Of a stretch of 12,621 nt of DNA, positions 1 through 8,662 are shown piece by piece; position 1 is the first letter of the stretch; each line of letters opens with the position of its first letter. This DNA is from Stramenopiles sp. TOSAG23-3 (lineage: Eukaryota > Sar): positions 1-12,621 of the forward strand of contig LT642676.1 of the NCBI GenBank assembly GCA_900128585.1. The letters are read 5' to 3'. Both the position numbers and the translations under genes were made by a program. The notes beneath the pieces were generated by a model, which did not search any database, was not told the origin of the DNA, and saw only the letters and a list, made by a program, of their open reading frames with translations.

Positions 1-327
1 GCATAGGTATCAATCTGTGATGACAACGACGACGACGACGAAGAACATCAAAAAATCGGTTCGAAGTAATAATAAAAGGCTTTTATATTATTAGTTATAT
101 TTGTATTCTATTCTCTGTGGTAGTTCTATATAGTACAGAGTATTAATATTTTATTTTGTTCTTTTACTTCTTCTTTTTGCACTATCTTCGTAGAATAGAC
201 TTTCGGTAAAGACAGTAAACCATGAAGAGTCAAATTCGAGGGTATGGATGGATTAACTTGCTATTTTTGCGGAACGAGTGTTTCATAGTTTTACCACGAT
301 TATTTGATGCGCGAGTAAATTGTAGGC
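1..327. promoter_or_regulatory. AT-rich 5' leader/promoter region of the TTLL gene
   Basis: No convincing gene lies here. The stretch is AT-rich and has a (CGA)5 microsatellite at 27-41 and a TATA-like ctatatagta at 127-136, about 190 bases before the TTLL start. An ATG at 222 with A at -3 opens a 50-codon reading frame that ends with TAA at 372-374. It therefore overlaps the TTLL start in another frame. Where transcription begins cannot be seen, so it is uncertain whether that ATG is in the mRNA. Confidence 0.4.
27..41. repeat. (CGA)5 microsatellite
   Basis: Five perfect tandem copies of CGA lie in otherwise AT-rich DNA upstream of the TTLL gene. Related CGTC/CGAC-rich patches occur in the other upstream regions, at 8926-8945 and 12256-12290. 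Confidence 0.85.
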
Positions 328-2487
328 ATGACAAAAGAAACCAAAGACCGGGAGAGCAAAACTGGGAGCCATAAAATGGAGGCGGTAACAAATGCCCCAC
401 CTTGCGTGAGTCAAGACGAAACCAAGGTGGCCCCGAGGGGCACGGGAGAAAGCAAGACGTCCGGAGATAAAAAATGCAAGTATATTATATTTCCTTGGGG
501 AAACAGTTGCGGCTGTTTTCATGATGTATTTCGGGAACGATCGGACCGATGGCAAGAAGTAAGTTATGAGAAGGTTGACGTGGAGCACCCCAGAACCTGG
601 CATGCCAATTTTGTGTGGAAAATTCGTCGTCAAGGAATTAGTGGTTACAGAACGGTCGAAGGCCCCCCGCCTAAAGGGTATGGAAAAAACGAAGGGGAGG
701 AATTGCAGATATTGAATTACATGCCTCATTTTAGGGAGATAATGACAAAGGTAGGACTGGCAGCAGCGGCGAAAAAGTATGCGAAAATAAGGCAGGTAGA
801 TTGGCCAGATTTTCTACCGATAAGCATCGTCATAAATCCATTTTGGCAAACTGACTTTGAAGAAGGAGAACACCCCCTAAAGTCTTCACAATTCCAAGAT
901 TTTATCAACATTTTTCGCAAGTCTGCCAAAGGGAATGCTGCGCACATGTCCAACCAATGCGAAAAGAACATGTGGCTGATCAAGCCTGCCGCTGCAAATC
1001 GGGGGATTGGGATTGAGATTTTCACCAAGCTGAACGAAGTAAAAAGCTTTCTTCGAGACAGCGAGAGGTGGAAGGAACACTGGATCGTGCAAAAATATAT
1101 AGAAAAACCATTACTCATTGAAAAGCGAAAGTTTGACATTCGCTGTTGGTTATTGATAAGAGGATCGAGAACTAGCCCGGGATTAGAAGCCTTGATGTAC
1201 AAAGAATGGTATGTCCGTTTGTCAACTGAAGAATTTTCTATGGACACAAATGATCGGTACGTTCACTTAACGAATTGGTCAGTGCAAAAGAAGCACCCAA
1301 ATTTCTCCCAACACGAAGATGGGAACACGTGGAGCATGGACATGTTTAAGAACTATATTGGGGCAAGTACGAAGCTAAATTTTGATGAAATAAATTCAAG
1401 TATCGAAAACATACTTCAGCAGACGTGTAACATGGTTTTTACTTGCCGAGCCAATGGCCGTGGGAATTCGTTTCCACCTGTCGTAGAAGACAAAAGGCGG
1501 GAGAACTATGAGTTGCTAGGGTATGACTTTATGGTAGACGAGTATGGAAAAGTGTGGATGTTGGAAGTAAACGGGAACCCGTCTCTATCTTACCAGAACA
1601 AGAACCACGAGGGCTTAGTCAAACGAATGATTGGCGATTTAATTGATACAATGTCAAGCAATCTTCCAAGTATCAAGACGGGTGCAAACTCCAGCCCTAG
1701 CTCATTTAAGACCATATTTAACTCAGGGACAGACTGCGACGAATTGTCGACCGCTCCTGTCGTCACTGAACAAAAGCAGAAGGTTGAAGATGACAAAAAG
1801 CTCCCAAGGCTGGTCCCTGCCCACCGATTTGTTGAACAAGAGAAAAAAACGCGCTTCCCTCAAGCAACGCACGTTATTAACCCAAAACAGTCAAAGAAAA
1901 AATTGACAATCTTGGAGCCACCACCGAAAAGAAAACGACTATATAAATTGAAGAAGAAGCACGTTTCTGTGGTGGAACGAGCCTCGGAAGCTGCACAAAT
2001 GATGTATCACGAGAAACTCCTAGAGTTGAAAGAGGAAGATGAAGAGTTTGAAAAGCGGAACCATAGAGTTCCGTACATTTGCTCTCCGTCATTCGTGCCC
2101 CCACCGAGAACTCAAAGTCGCCGACATGGAAAGAGAATAATGTCCATAGGTAGACATGGGCAAGTTGGTACACATTCCACGAAAGTTGTCCCCATGAGTT
2201 TTTACCAAGTTCAAAGGCAACGAAAACCATTTTTACAGTTTTTTGAGACATCAAAGATACGAACGTTTTTGCAGACGAAAAGTGCACCCCCCCCCATCCC
2301 TGAAAATAAATGGTTTAAACAACAGAAAGCTAGGCATACGCTGAACTCTCCAAGACCCTGGGAAAATAGCAAAATTGTGGACAGAAGAGGTGCTTCTGAA
2401 CCTGCCCATGGAAGTCGATCAACCATCGTAGCCCTTGATGACTCATTCAGTGTCCCCTTCAGAGTAAGCTGCATCAATATCCAATAA
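328..2487 (+). CDS. Tubulin tyrosine ligase-like (TTLL) family protein
   Basis: This 719-residue protein should be an ATP-grasp amino-acid ligase that adds Tyr, Glu or Gly to tubulin tails, probably on ciliary microtubules. The TTL domain spans about residues 50-440. Visible motifs are an N-terminal GNS...R...W element, N130-x-x-P133, DFLP at 161-164, an ATP-binding KPAAANRGIG from K219, the block W252-VQKYIEKPLLI ending in KFDIR (268-272), YVHLTNWS (311-318), and E413-V-N-G-N-P-S, where E413 and N415 match the metal-binding pair of the family. The VQKYIE..LLI..RKFDIR block looks most like TTL or TTLL3/8-type members, but the added amino acid cannot be decided from sequence. Residues 1-47 are charged and of low complexity. 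Residues 440-719 form a basic, probably disordered tail that may bind microtubules (inference). The start is the first in-frame ATG and has G at -3. The TAA stop lies inside an AATAAA hexamer (2483-2488). The gene is convergent with the WDR93-like gene. Confidence 0.92.
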   Translation: MTKETKDRESKTGSHKMEAVTNAPPCVSQDETKVAPRGTGESKTSGDKKCKYIIFPWGNSCGCFHDVFRERSDRWQEVSYEKVDVEHPRTWHANFVWKIRRQGISGYRTVEGPPPKGYGKNEGEELQILNYMPHFREIMTKVGLAAAAKKYAKIRQVDWPDFLPISIVINPFWQTDFEEGEHPLKSSQFQDFINIFRKSAKGNAAHMSNQCEKNMWLIKPAAANRGIGIEIFTKLNEVKSFLRDSERWKEHWIVQKYIEKPLLIEKRKFDIRCWLLIRGSRTSPGLEALMYKEWYVRLSTEEFSMDTNDRYVHLTNWSVQKKHPNFSQHEDGNTWSMDMFKNYIGASTKLNFDEINSSIENILQQTCNMVFTCRANGRGNSFPPVVEDKRRENYELLGYDFMVDEYGKVWMLEVNGNPSLSYQNKNHEGLVKRMIGDLIDTMSSNLPSIKTGANSSPSSFKTIFNSGTDCDELSTAPVVTEQKQKVEDDKKLPRLVPAHRFVEQEKKTRFPQATHVINPKQSKKKLTILEPPPKRKRLYKLKKKHVSVVERASEAAQMMYHEKLLELKEEDEEFEKRNHRVPYICSPSFVPPPRTQSRRHGKRIMSIGRHGQVGTHSTKVVPMSFYQVQRQRKPFLQFFETSKIRTFLQTKSAPPPIPENKWFKQQKARHTLNSPRPWENSKIVDRRGASEPAHGSRSTIVALDDSFSVPFRVSCINIQ

Positions 2488-2488
2488 A
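2483..2488 (+). terminator. AATAAA poly(A) hexamer overlapping the TTLL stop codon
   Basis: A canonical AATAAA contains the TAA stop (2485-2487). A second AATAAA lies at 2549-2554 and is better placed for a 3' UTR. Other genes in the window mostly lack a nearby canonical hexamer, so its use is uncertain. Confidence 0.35.
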
Positions 2489-2732
2489 AAAAAGATAGTT
2501 CCCAGCAGTTCTTCTCCGTCGAAAAAATATATAGAATCATTTAGTAATAATAAATACTAAAGGCTAAAATGTATTACTTGCTATCGCCTATTAATTAAAT
2601 ATCCAACCACTAAAAATCGATCGGCCCCATGATTATTTGGTGAAAATCAAATTTTACGAACGCGCTCAACACTCACTTTTTGTTTTCGATTTTCAATTAT
2701 AGGCGAAGTGCCTCCGAAAATGCGACCGGTTT
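2488..2732. other. Convergent intergenic spacer (TTLL / WDR93-like)
   Basis: This 245-base AT-rich gap separates two gene 3' ends. It must hold both polyadenylation sites. A plus-strand AATAAA is at 2549-2554, and no canonical TTTATT was seen for the minus-strand gene. No gene is seen here. Confidence 0.6.
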
Positions 2733-5700
2733 TTACAGCTCGGGTGTACAGAGCTTCAGCAGCTCCTCCCTTCTCTTCTTTACGCGCAATTCTCTCTTCA
2801 TGCGACTACTGGTCCTCATTTCCGAAAAGCTGTTCAAAAATGACGCCCTCACGGACGCCGAAGGCTTTGTAAGATTAAGAGACTCAGCGTTTCCGTCCAT
2901 CTGGATGTGCCCCAGCGCCAACGACTCCAATACGTTCTCCTTCTTCTGGGATTTAGAGGCTCCGCGACTATCTCGCCTCCCTACTGTTCCTGAATACCCA
3001 CTTTGGGCTTTGCTACCACTAACCCTTGACAAAAGTCTACTTTCTCCAGCAGAACTCGACATAGGCGCCCCAGATGGCATAACACGACTGTTATTTCTAC
3101 TTAAAAGAGTGCTACGATTCGTAGAATGTGACTTGCGCGATCCAACTGATGGCGCGGCCATGTGCTCCGAGGTGCTGGGCGCTTGCGGTACAGCGTTTCC
3201 GTAAGGTTTGGGGTGCAGTCCCGCAGGCCCAAAAAGAAACGCGTTCAAGTCTGCCGCTGGATCAGATCTTTGTTCTGCTGTGGTGATCGTGAATAGGCGC
3301 TTTGCGTTCTGCACGGCATCAATGTTTCCTTCGCAGCATAACGCAATCGCAGGGTACGAGTCACAAATAATTTTCCAATCTGCATATCCGGTAAATTGAA
3401 AATCAACTGACGGCTCGGCAGGTACTTCGCTCACTATTTCTTCACTGGGGTCTTCCCCCTCTGCTTCTGGCTTGGGGGTGGGTGGGACATAATTTATTTT
3501 TTCTTTCGATTGGGCCTGGTCTGCGCATAAAACGAAAACACTGGAACCACTCACTTCTGCCAATATTTTTGTCGCCCCTAACGACTTTTTCCCTCCCAGT
3601 GCTGTGACTCCCCTGCCCGCCGTTCTATTTGACATCAACCGCCCGCTCCGACTAGCATCTCCTTGTGGCCTAGCGTCCATTTCCGTGTTGTTGTCCTCGC
3701 CGCACTGGCCAAACATCCAGCGGCAAGACTCGGCATCCATTTCTTTGCTCTCTCGTAGATCCAAACAGCCCATAAAAGTCCCACTTGGGAGGTCATACAG
3801 TCTCAAAACAACAACGCCGTAAGAATCTTCGCAAACAGCTATTGCAATCGGGATATCTTTCATGCAAAACAAATTTAGTACAGATTGCGAACCATCTTTT
3901 TCGCGCATACTAATCATTTTCGAAGAAGGGCCAAGGGGTTTTAAAGTATTGGCACGAGAAACGGGGCGCCTGCTAGGAACCATTAACTTTTTGCATCGAA
4001 GATTTACGCTGCCATCAAGCAAATCATTTATTTGCAAACTGCCATCCATAGCTCCCGACACAACGTAGCGCTGACCATACAAGCACAGGGAAGAAACGGA
4101 CGCGCGGTTTCCTTTGAGTCCCGTATGCCGCCGAAAAACGGCCCGGCTTGTTCCAGTGGATATATCCCACACCATAACGCTGCCGTCGGCAATGCCCAGT
4201 GCTAGAATACTGCACGATACATCCACTGCTGATGCAGTGATTGCATTTGTCAACATCCACTCTGAGTGCAGCAAGCGAGTAAGTTCGTTGGTCCCCTCTT
4301 CTCCTTCTTTGGTTTCCTCTTTCTCCTCTTCGCTGTCTACCAAAAAGTAGCGCCTCAAATGATTGCATCCAGGCCACCAGACGAAGAATCCCGTGGTGTG
4401 ACAGTCCCCTTCTGTCGAGCTAGGCGTCTGGATGAAGTGTACAATTGCTGTAGGACTATTATCACTTCCTTCGTTTGCACCAACTGAAGTGCCGGTATCG
4501 GACAGCGGCCCCGCCTCCTCGTTGTCTCCGCTCGCATTAACATCCCCAGCAGCTTGGACTGAAGCATGGGTAGGCCGCAGGACGCCTTTGCGGTCTTCGG
4601 GCAATAGTGCCACAGTCAACATCGTGCGCTCCAACACCGTCTTTTCACGCGAATATCTAGACGACCCAGAGTCCTCCCCGTCATCTTCTTTTACGCCGGT
4701 TTCAGCTTCCTCCGCAACAGGTTCCATGCCACCCACCCCTGAAGTCTCGGTTGTAGATGGCTGGGGGGGCAACGGGCGCTTCGGGAGGGGATAAACTTGT
4801 ACCGACCCGTCGGCTAGCGACACTGCCACATACCGGGAGTCCTCTGCGACAGTGATTGACGCGATTTCTTGAGACGCTTCGATCGTAGACACCTGGACAA
4901 ACCGATTTCCGTTCGGCCAAACCTCATACACGTGTGCAATACCTCCACCAGCCCCACCGTCTTCTGGCTCATCTGGTGCTGCACCTTTCTTCCCTTTTCC
5001 CTTTTTAGCTTTCGGGTCCTCTTCTTGGGGCGCGTTTGCTGCCGCTAATTTGGCTGCAACTTCTGCCTTCGTAGTTGTTGAGGCAGCAGCAGCGAAGACG
5101 TACGGCTGATCCCCATAAACAGAAAAGTTCTCTGATCTGACAAGTTTCGAAATGCACTTGGTCCCACCATGCGACTCGGGAAACGCTGACACGTTCTCAA
5201 GCACGTTGTATCCGACACAATCCACCAGCTGCATCGAACCGTTTTCGCTTCCAACGATGCAGATTGCACCGTCAGGTGAAACTGCTGTGCATGTCGGGGT
5301 TTGGGAAATAGTTGTAAAATTAATAGGGTAGCACGACGTGGCCATTGCCATTGCAATTTTCTTTGCCTCTTCTCCCTTCCCGTCGTCTTCATCCCCTGTT
5401 CCAATGGATGATTGGGCAGAGAGCTTGTACTTTTTATCAATAAATTCCCAAGCAGCGTCAATAATGAACTCTTCCATGATCTCTACTATTGAGCGATAAG
5501 GTTGCGGCAACTGGTCAAAGAACAGGTCAGGATCTGCATGGTCAGCTGGTGCGCCTAAATTTAGGGCTCGTACAAAATGTGATATTCGAATATCGCCCTT
5601 GTAATCACAGAACTTTCGGAGCAGGGTTTCAAACTCTCCTGGTGTTAACTTGTTGGAAGTGTTCTCGTTTGCAACGTGAAGGGCCTCCACGAACTGTTCG

Positions 5701-5930
5701 TCGGTAACGTTCCTGTCGTCCGAACCGCCCCCTTCAGTCTGTTGCGCGCGCAAAATGGAATCCCAATCAATGCGCGTGGAGTACGTAATATCTCGCAGCT
5801 TCAAGAGGCAATCTTTTACTGCAACTATCTCAGCGGCACGTTTCAAGGCCTGTAGCTCTTCATCTTCCTCCATCCGAAGTTCCTCCAGTGCCTGGAGTGC
5901 TGTGGCAGCATGAGACTCTCCCGCGGCCAT
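2733..5930 (-). CDS. WD-repeat ciliary protein, WDR93/FAP297-like
   Basis: This 1065-residue protein resembles WDR93, whose Chlamydomonas counterpart FAP297 is placed in the C1d projection of the ciliary central apparatus. Residues 1-170 are helical. They include a degenerate EF-hand-like stretch (about 73-124) and the signature LPQPYR at 141-146, followed by the helix VEIMEEFIIDAAWEFID; together these point to this family. WD/beta-propeller segments follow: about 205-240 (CTAVSPDGAICIVGSENGS), 330-382, 557-592 (ADGSVMVWDIS), 605-640 (SGAMDGSLQINDL) and 690-725. Between them are disordered inserts: a Lys/Gly/Glu stretch at 305-330, an acidic Ser/Gly stretch at 390-490 and a Glu-rich stretch at 532-550. 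The tail (about 920-1065) is Ser/Arg-rich and basic. Human WDR93 is clearly shorter (about 690 residues, from memory); the inserts explain much of the difference. The ATG has G at -3 and G at +4. The WD repeats and family are firm; the exact orthology rests on the N-terminal signature. Confidence 0.82.
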   Translation of the reverse strand: MAAGESHAATALQALEELRMEEDEELQALKRAAEIVAVKDCLLKLRDITYSTRIDWDSILRAQQTEGGGSDDRNVTDEQFVEALHVANENTSNKLTPGEFETLLRKFCDYKGDIRISHFVRALNLGAPADHADPDLFFDQLPQPYRSIVEIMEEFIIDAAWEFIDKKYKLSAQSSIGTGDEDDGKGEEAKKIAMAMATSCYPINFTTISQTPTCTAVSPDGAICIVGSENGSMQLVDCVGYNVLENVSAFPESHGGTKCISKLVRSENFSVYGDQPYVFAAAASTTTKAEVAAKLAAANAPQEEDPKAKKGKGKKGAAPDEPEDGGAGGGIAHVYEVWPNGNRFVQVSTIEASQEIASITVAEDSRYVAVSLADGSVQVYPLPKRPLPPQPSTTETSGVGGMEPVAEEAETGVKEDDGEDSGSSRYSREKTVLERTMLTVALLPEDRKGVLRPTHASVQAAGDVNASGDNEEAGPLSDTGTSVGANEGSDNSPTAIVHFIQTPSSTEGDCHTTGFFVWWPGCNHLRRYFLVDSEEEKEETKEGEEGTNELTRLLHSEWMLTNAITASAVDVSCSILALGIADGSVMVWDISTGTSRAVFRRHTGLKGNRASVSSLCLYGQRYVVSGAMDGSLQINDLLDGSVNLRCKKLMVPSRRPVSRANTLKPLGPSSKMISMREKDGSQSVLNLFCMKDIPIAIAVCEDSYGVVVLRLYDLPSGTFMGCLDLRESKEMDAESCRWMFGQCGEDNNTEMDARPQGDASRSGRLMSNRTAGRGVTALGGKKSLGATKILAEVSGSSVFVLCADQAQSKEKINYVPPTPKPEAEGEDPSEEIVSEVPAEPSVDFQFTGYADWKIICDSYPAIALCCEGNIDAVQNAKRLFTITTAEQRSDPAADLNAFLFGPAGLHPKPYGNAVPQAPSTSEHMAAPSVGSRKSHSTNRSTLLSRNNSRVMPSGAPMSSSAGESRLLSRVSGSKAQSGYSGTVGRRDSRGASKSQKKENVLESLALGHIQMDGNAESLNLTKPSASVRASFLNSFSEMRTSSRMKRELRVKKRREELLKLCTPEL

Positions 5931-6206
5931 GACAAATACAATATGTTCCCAATAATATTATTCTCGTCAAAAAGACACGCCAATCGATTTTATACGCTTT
6001 CGATTTTTTCTCTGTGTATATCAATCCATATTGTCGCACAACAAGTAGCCAGTTTTGTTTATTCTATCATTGAAATCGACCGACCGATGATGCAAATCAA
6101 AACGAATTGGTTTACGAAATTCTCTTCTTCTTCTACATCTTCATAAATTATAATATACTCCTAAATAGCATTGTTTTGAATAATACAAAAATCGATGGTG
6201 GCATCA

Positions 6207-6276
6207 TTATCATCCATCATGAGGAATCATTTTTTCTAATATTGAATTAGAAGGGGGAAGAGGATGAGGATGATAA
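6207..6276. repeat. 9-bp inverted repeat with 52-base loop
   Basis: TTATCATCC at 6207-6215 is the exact reverse complement of GGATGATAA at 6268-6276. The stem neither extends inward nor outward. It sits between the CTT-rich and GA-rich tracts of the same spacer and may simply result from their opposite strand bias. Confidence 0.5.
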
Positions 6277-6614
6277 AAAAACAAAAAATAACGGCAACAA
6301 TCTAACAACATCCCAATTTTACGAATAAATTAAATACATTTTATAAGTATAAATTATTTGTATATTATATAGGACATAATTATATTTTAATTATATATAT
6401 TTAGTACTAGTTAATGTAATATGATATTATTATTGATAAATAGTATAATTTATTAAAAATATAAATGTATTTATAAAAGTATACAAAATCCAAATTTGAC
6501 TGCATAGTTATAGTTTTAGCACGACTAAACAATAGGACTTCGATGACTGCTAGCTTCTTCTCGTGTTTTGCCACAACTTGTATTAATACTACAGTGCAGG
6601 AACGAATTTATACC

Positions 6615-6632
6615 ACAGGAAAGACAGGAAAG
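6615..6632. repeat. Tandem 9-bp duplication
   Basis: The nonamer acaggaaag occurs twice without a gap, followed by a further ac. It lies about 170 bases upstream of the orphan gene start. Confidence 0.8.
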
Positions 6633-6798
6633 ACAACCTCTGCCGTGAATAATAATATCCTTTTCTATACAGTCTTCTTCATGAAATTTAAAGATCCCAG
6701 AATCATGCCCGATAAATAAGATAAGTGGAACGCGTTGTTTTGCATATTTCTTGATTGTTAACTACTTTTAGGCGGCGTTGGGTTTTTATAAAATTAGG

Positions 6799-7713
6799 AT
6801 GTATCGCCGGCGCCGACTATGGCCGTCGTTATACAAAGACTCCCAAGAGTTTGCGCAACAGGAACGGTTTAGCAGAGACGCGCCTTTGGAGCACCATAGA
6901 ACTATGCTGCCAGCATTAATCTCTGAAAATTCTTTGCCGTATAAAGTGTATCTGCCTCAATTTGTGCCCTTGGACAGTGTTCCCTTCGTCCCCGAATTTC
7001 CGCGAAATTCGGGCGGCGGCGCAGTCCAGAAGCTTCGGCAAAAAGTCGTAGACAGCAGGGAGACGGCGCCTTCTGGTTGCAGCGACGACGACGAGGGTGC
7101 AGAGAAAGCCCTGTTTGGTGATGCAATGGGAGACGGAGACCTTTACTACTCTAGCTCCAGTGGTGTTTCAATAGGTATAACGTTTCGTGCGAAAGGGGAA
7201 GAACAGGATTCCAGCAGCGGCGCAGATATAGGCACTACATTTCAGACAAAAATACGGTCGGCTTCCGAGTCCAGCGGTGTTGAAATCATGGGAGGGGGAC
7301 TAATGAGAGACACTCCCGATTACGGCGCTTGTCCACCGGACGATGCTTCAGCGGTTGAGGGACCAGGAACGCAAACGGTTGAGGAGGCGAAGCAACGCAA
7401 ACGTGTAGATGCGTTGATGCAAAAATCTATTAAGCTGAAAACTTCGCAGTACAAACGGTGTGCTATTCGATTGTGCTGTCTTATAGAGATGTACACGAAG
7501 GAGAAGGAAATGAAAGTGGAAGACAGGAAATTGGTGAGAAAAGCTTGTTTCAGAACATGCAAGGTTCTCAATGGTAAAGGGAAAGACTATGAAATTGAAG
7601 CAAAGGTTTTGAAGGAACTGGAGGGGGATGGCACTTTGGAAAGAGTTCTATACGCTTCAGAAGAGAACGAAGAAAAAGGGCCCGTGGAGAAAAAGGAGAA
7701 GAAGGCACCATAG
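6799..7713 (+). CDS. Orphan hypothetical protein with SSSG-type internal repeats
   Basis: I do not recognise the family. The first true ATG is at 6799 and gives 304 residues; the frame is open slightly further upstream (to a TTG at 6778) but has no earlier ATG there. The N-terminus is very basic (MYRRRRLW) and is followed by a Pro-rich stretch, YLPQFVPLDSVPFVPEFP (51-68). An acidic patch SDDDEG is at 95-100. Three imperfect repeats follow at a spacing of about 20 residues: SSSSGVSIGITFRAK (118-132), SSSGADIGTTFQTK (138-151) and SSGVEIMGG (158-166). The C-terminal third (195-290) is predicted helical, Lys/Glu-rich, and holds four cysteines between 221 and 254. The end is highly charged. No signal peptide or membrane segment is seen. 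Coding-like base composition against AT-rich flanks and the convergent layout with the SANT gene support a real gene. Function is unknown. Confidence 0.72.
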   Translation: MYRRRRLWPSLYKDSQEFAQQERFSRDAPLEHHRTMLPALISENSLPYKVYLPQFVPLDSVPFVPEFPRNSGGGAVQKLRQKVVDSRETAPSGCSDDDEGAEKALFGDAMGDGDLYYSSSSGVSIGITFRAKGEEQDSSSGADIGTTFQTKIRSASESSGVEIMGGGLMRDTPDYGACPPDDASAVEGPGTQTVEEAKQRKRVDALMQKSIKLKTSQYKRCAIRLCCLIEMYTKEKEMKVEDRKLVRKACFRTCKVLNGKGKDYEIEAKVLKELEGDGTLERVLYASEENEEKGPVEKKEKKAP

Positions 7714-7864
7714 GGTAGCGTGGTCTAAAATGCGGGAGGCTCATTTTTGTCGTTTAGGTAAATCTAACTTTTAACTACATTTCGTATTTTTATGTCTCAA
7801 ATTATGGATAGCTTTACTTCCTTTTAACCACAAAGACACACTTTTACAATATTTACAAATGTAT
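7714..7864. other. Convergent spacer between the orphan and SANT genes
   Basis: A 151-base gap lies between two stop codons (TAG on each strand). No canonical AATAAA was found for either gene. The 3' UTRs are therefore short or overlapping, or use variant signals. Confidence 0.55.
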
Positions 7865-8662
7865 CTAACACAGGAGGTCATTGTTCAATGTTAACTCATG
7901 CCGTTGTCGACCATTTACTCCGTTTGATGCATTATTCTCGCTTTCACCGCGCCGATTTCTTTTTCTTCTTTCGTGCACTCTTGGGACGCCCCCTTTTGGC
8001 TTCATTGTCATTTTCGCGATGTGATCCCGGACTTGCTTTTTTGTTCTGCTTCCACCTATCCATTTCGCAATGTATTCATAGTTATGCCTTCCATTTCTGC
8101 TGTGCTTTTTAAACACCGTCATCGCCTCTACACACTTGGCATGCTCTTCGGCGGTCCATTTCCCTTGGACAGTTGGTGTTTTCGGTATTTCAACCACTTC
8201 TCCATTTTTCTTTCGTGAGATAATCTTCGCCTTCAAAACCGATTTCTCGGGGTCTTTTCTAATTCTGCTTTCTAAATCATCGTTCGTGATGCCCCCTCGA
8301 CTATTCGAGGACTGTGTACCGACTCCATCAGATGAACCTAAGGCAAGTCTATCACTGCTACGGCTTTGTAGTATATAGTGTTGAAGTATATTGCCTAAAG
8401 GGTCCCGTGTAATTATCTTGTCCGTTTCCTCCATAGCAGCTATGGCCCCAGCACTTAGCAGCAGGTTTTTGTGCAGACTTTCTTGGTATATAGAAGCGGC
8501 CTGGTAATCTCCAAGCGCAATCAGCTGCCTAATTGTTTTTATGTACAGTGCATTTAATTTCGCCGTTGTACCCAGTTCCCCAAGGGCTTTCGTTCTTCCC
8601 CACTGCATGCCGTTGAGGGCGGTCTCGGCCACCCGGCGTTGACTTGAACTAGCCGATGCCAT
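7865..8662 (-). CDS. SANT/MYB-domain protein (SHAQKY-like)
   Basis: This 265-residue protein is a probable nuclear DNA-binding or chromatin factor. A single MYB/SANT repeat spans about residues 166-218. It starts with GKWTAEEH, has the middle tryptophan at W201 and ends in TKKQVRDHIAKM, which resembles the TPTQVRSHAQKY third helix of plant and algal single-MYB proteins. An insertion (KKHSRNGRHN) lies between the first and second helices. A basic stretch follows (KPKGGVPRVHERRKRNRR, 221-238) and could be a nuclear localisation signal. Residues 1-100 are Ala/Leu-rich and helical with no recognised domain; 105-165 is a polar linker. The ATG has A at -3 and G at +4. The target genes cannot be inferred. 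The domain call is firm; the assignment to the SHAQKY subgroup is tentative. Confidence 0.82.
   Translation of the reverse strand: MASASSSQRRVAETALNGMQWGRTKALGELGTTAKLNALYIKTIRQLIALGDYQAASIYQESLHKNLLLSAGAIAAMEETDKIITRDPLGNILQHYILQSRSSDRLALGSSDGVGTQSSNSRGGITNDDLESRIRKDPEKSVLKAKIISRKKNGEVVEIPKTPTVQGKWTAEEHAKCVEAMTVFKKHSRNGRHNYEYIAKWIGGSRTKKQVRDHIAKMTMKPKGGVPRVHERRKRNRRGESENNASNGVNGRQRHELTLNNDLLC

Larger units (their letters stand above)
5931..6798. promoter_or_regulatory. Divergent AT-rich spacer between the WDR93-like and orphan genes
   Basis: About 870 bases separate the two start codons. Positions 6320-6482 are almost entirely A/T. The spacer holds a CTT-rich pyrimidine run (6120-6134), a purine run (6249-6264), a 9-bp inverted repeat (6207-6215 with 6268-6276), a tandem 9-mer (6615-6632), and a 12-base word shared with the next divergent spacer (6065-6076). 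It must contain the promoters of both flanking genes, but no clear TATA box or known element was recognised. A TTTTAG at 6766-6771 could act as a splice acceptor, but no matching donor or first exon was evident. Confidence 0.5.

Noticed and set aside
54-70. Possible tRNA B-box (GGTTCGA) near 57-63
   Set aside because: No A-box, no acceptor-stem pairing and no cloverleaf could be drawn around it.
559-570. GTAAGT splice-donor-like sequence inside the TTLL gene
   Set aside because: The frame continues through it and the translated residues fit the TTL domain, so no intron is needed.
2680-3204. 174-codon plus-strand frame
   Set aside because: It is antisense to the C-terminal coding part of the WDR93-like gene and reads as a shadow of it, with no domain.
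5910-6146. 78-codon open frame on the plus strand overlapping the WDR93-like start
   Set aside because: It lies mainly in promoter-like DNA, has no family resemblance, and a strong gene occupies the other strand.
6766-6771. TTTTAG splice-acceptor-like site before the orphan gene
   Set aside because: No donor or upstream coding exon with supporting features was found.
6778-6798. Seven-residue N-terminal extension of the orphan gene
   Set aside because: It would need a TTG start. The first ATG is at 6799.
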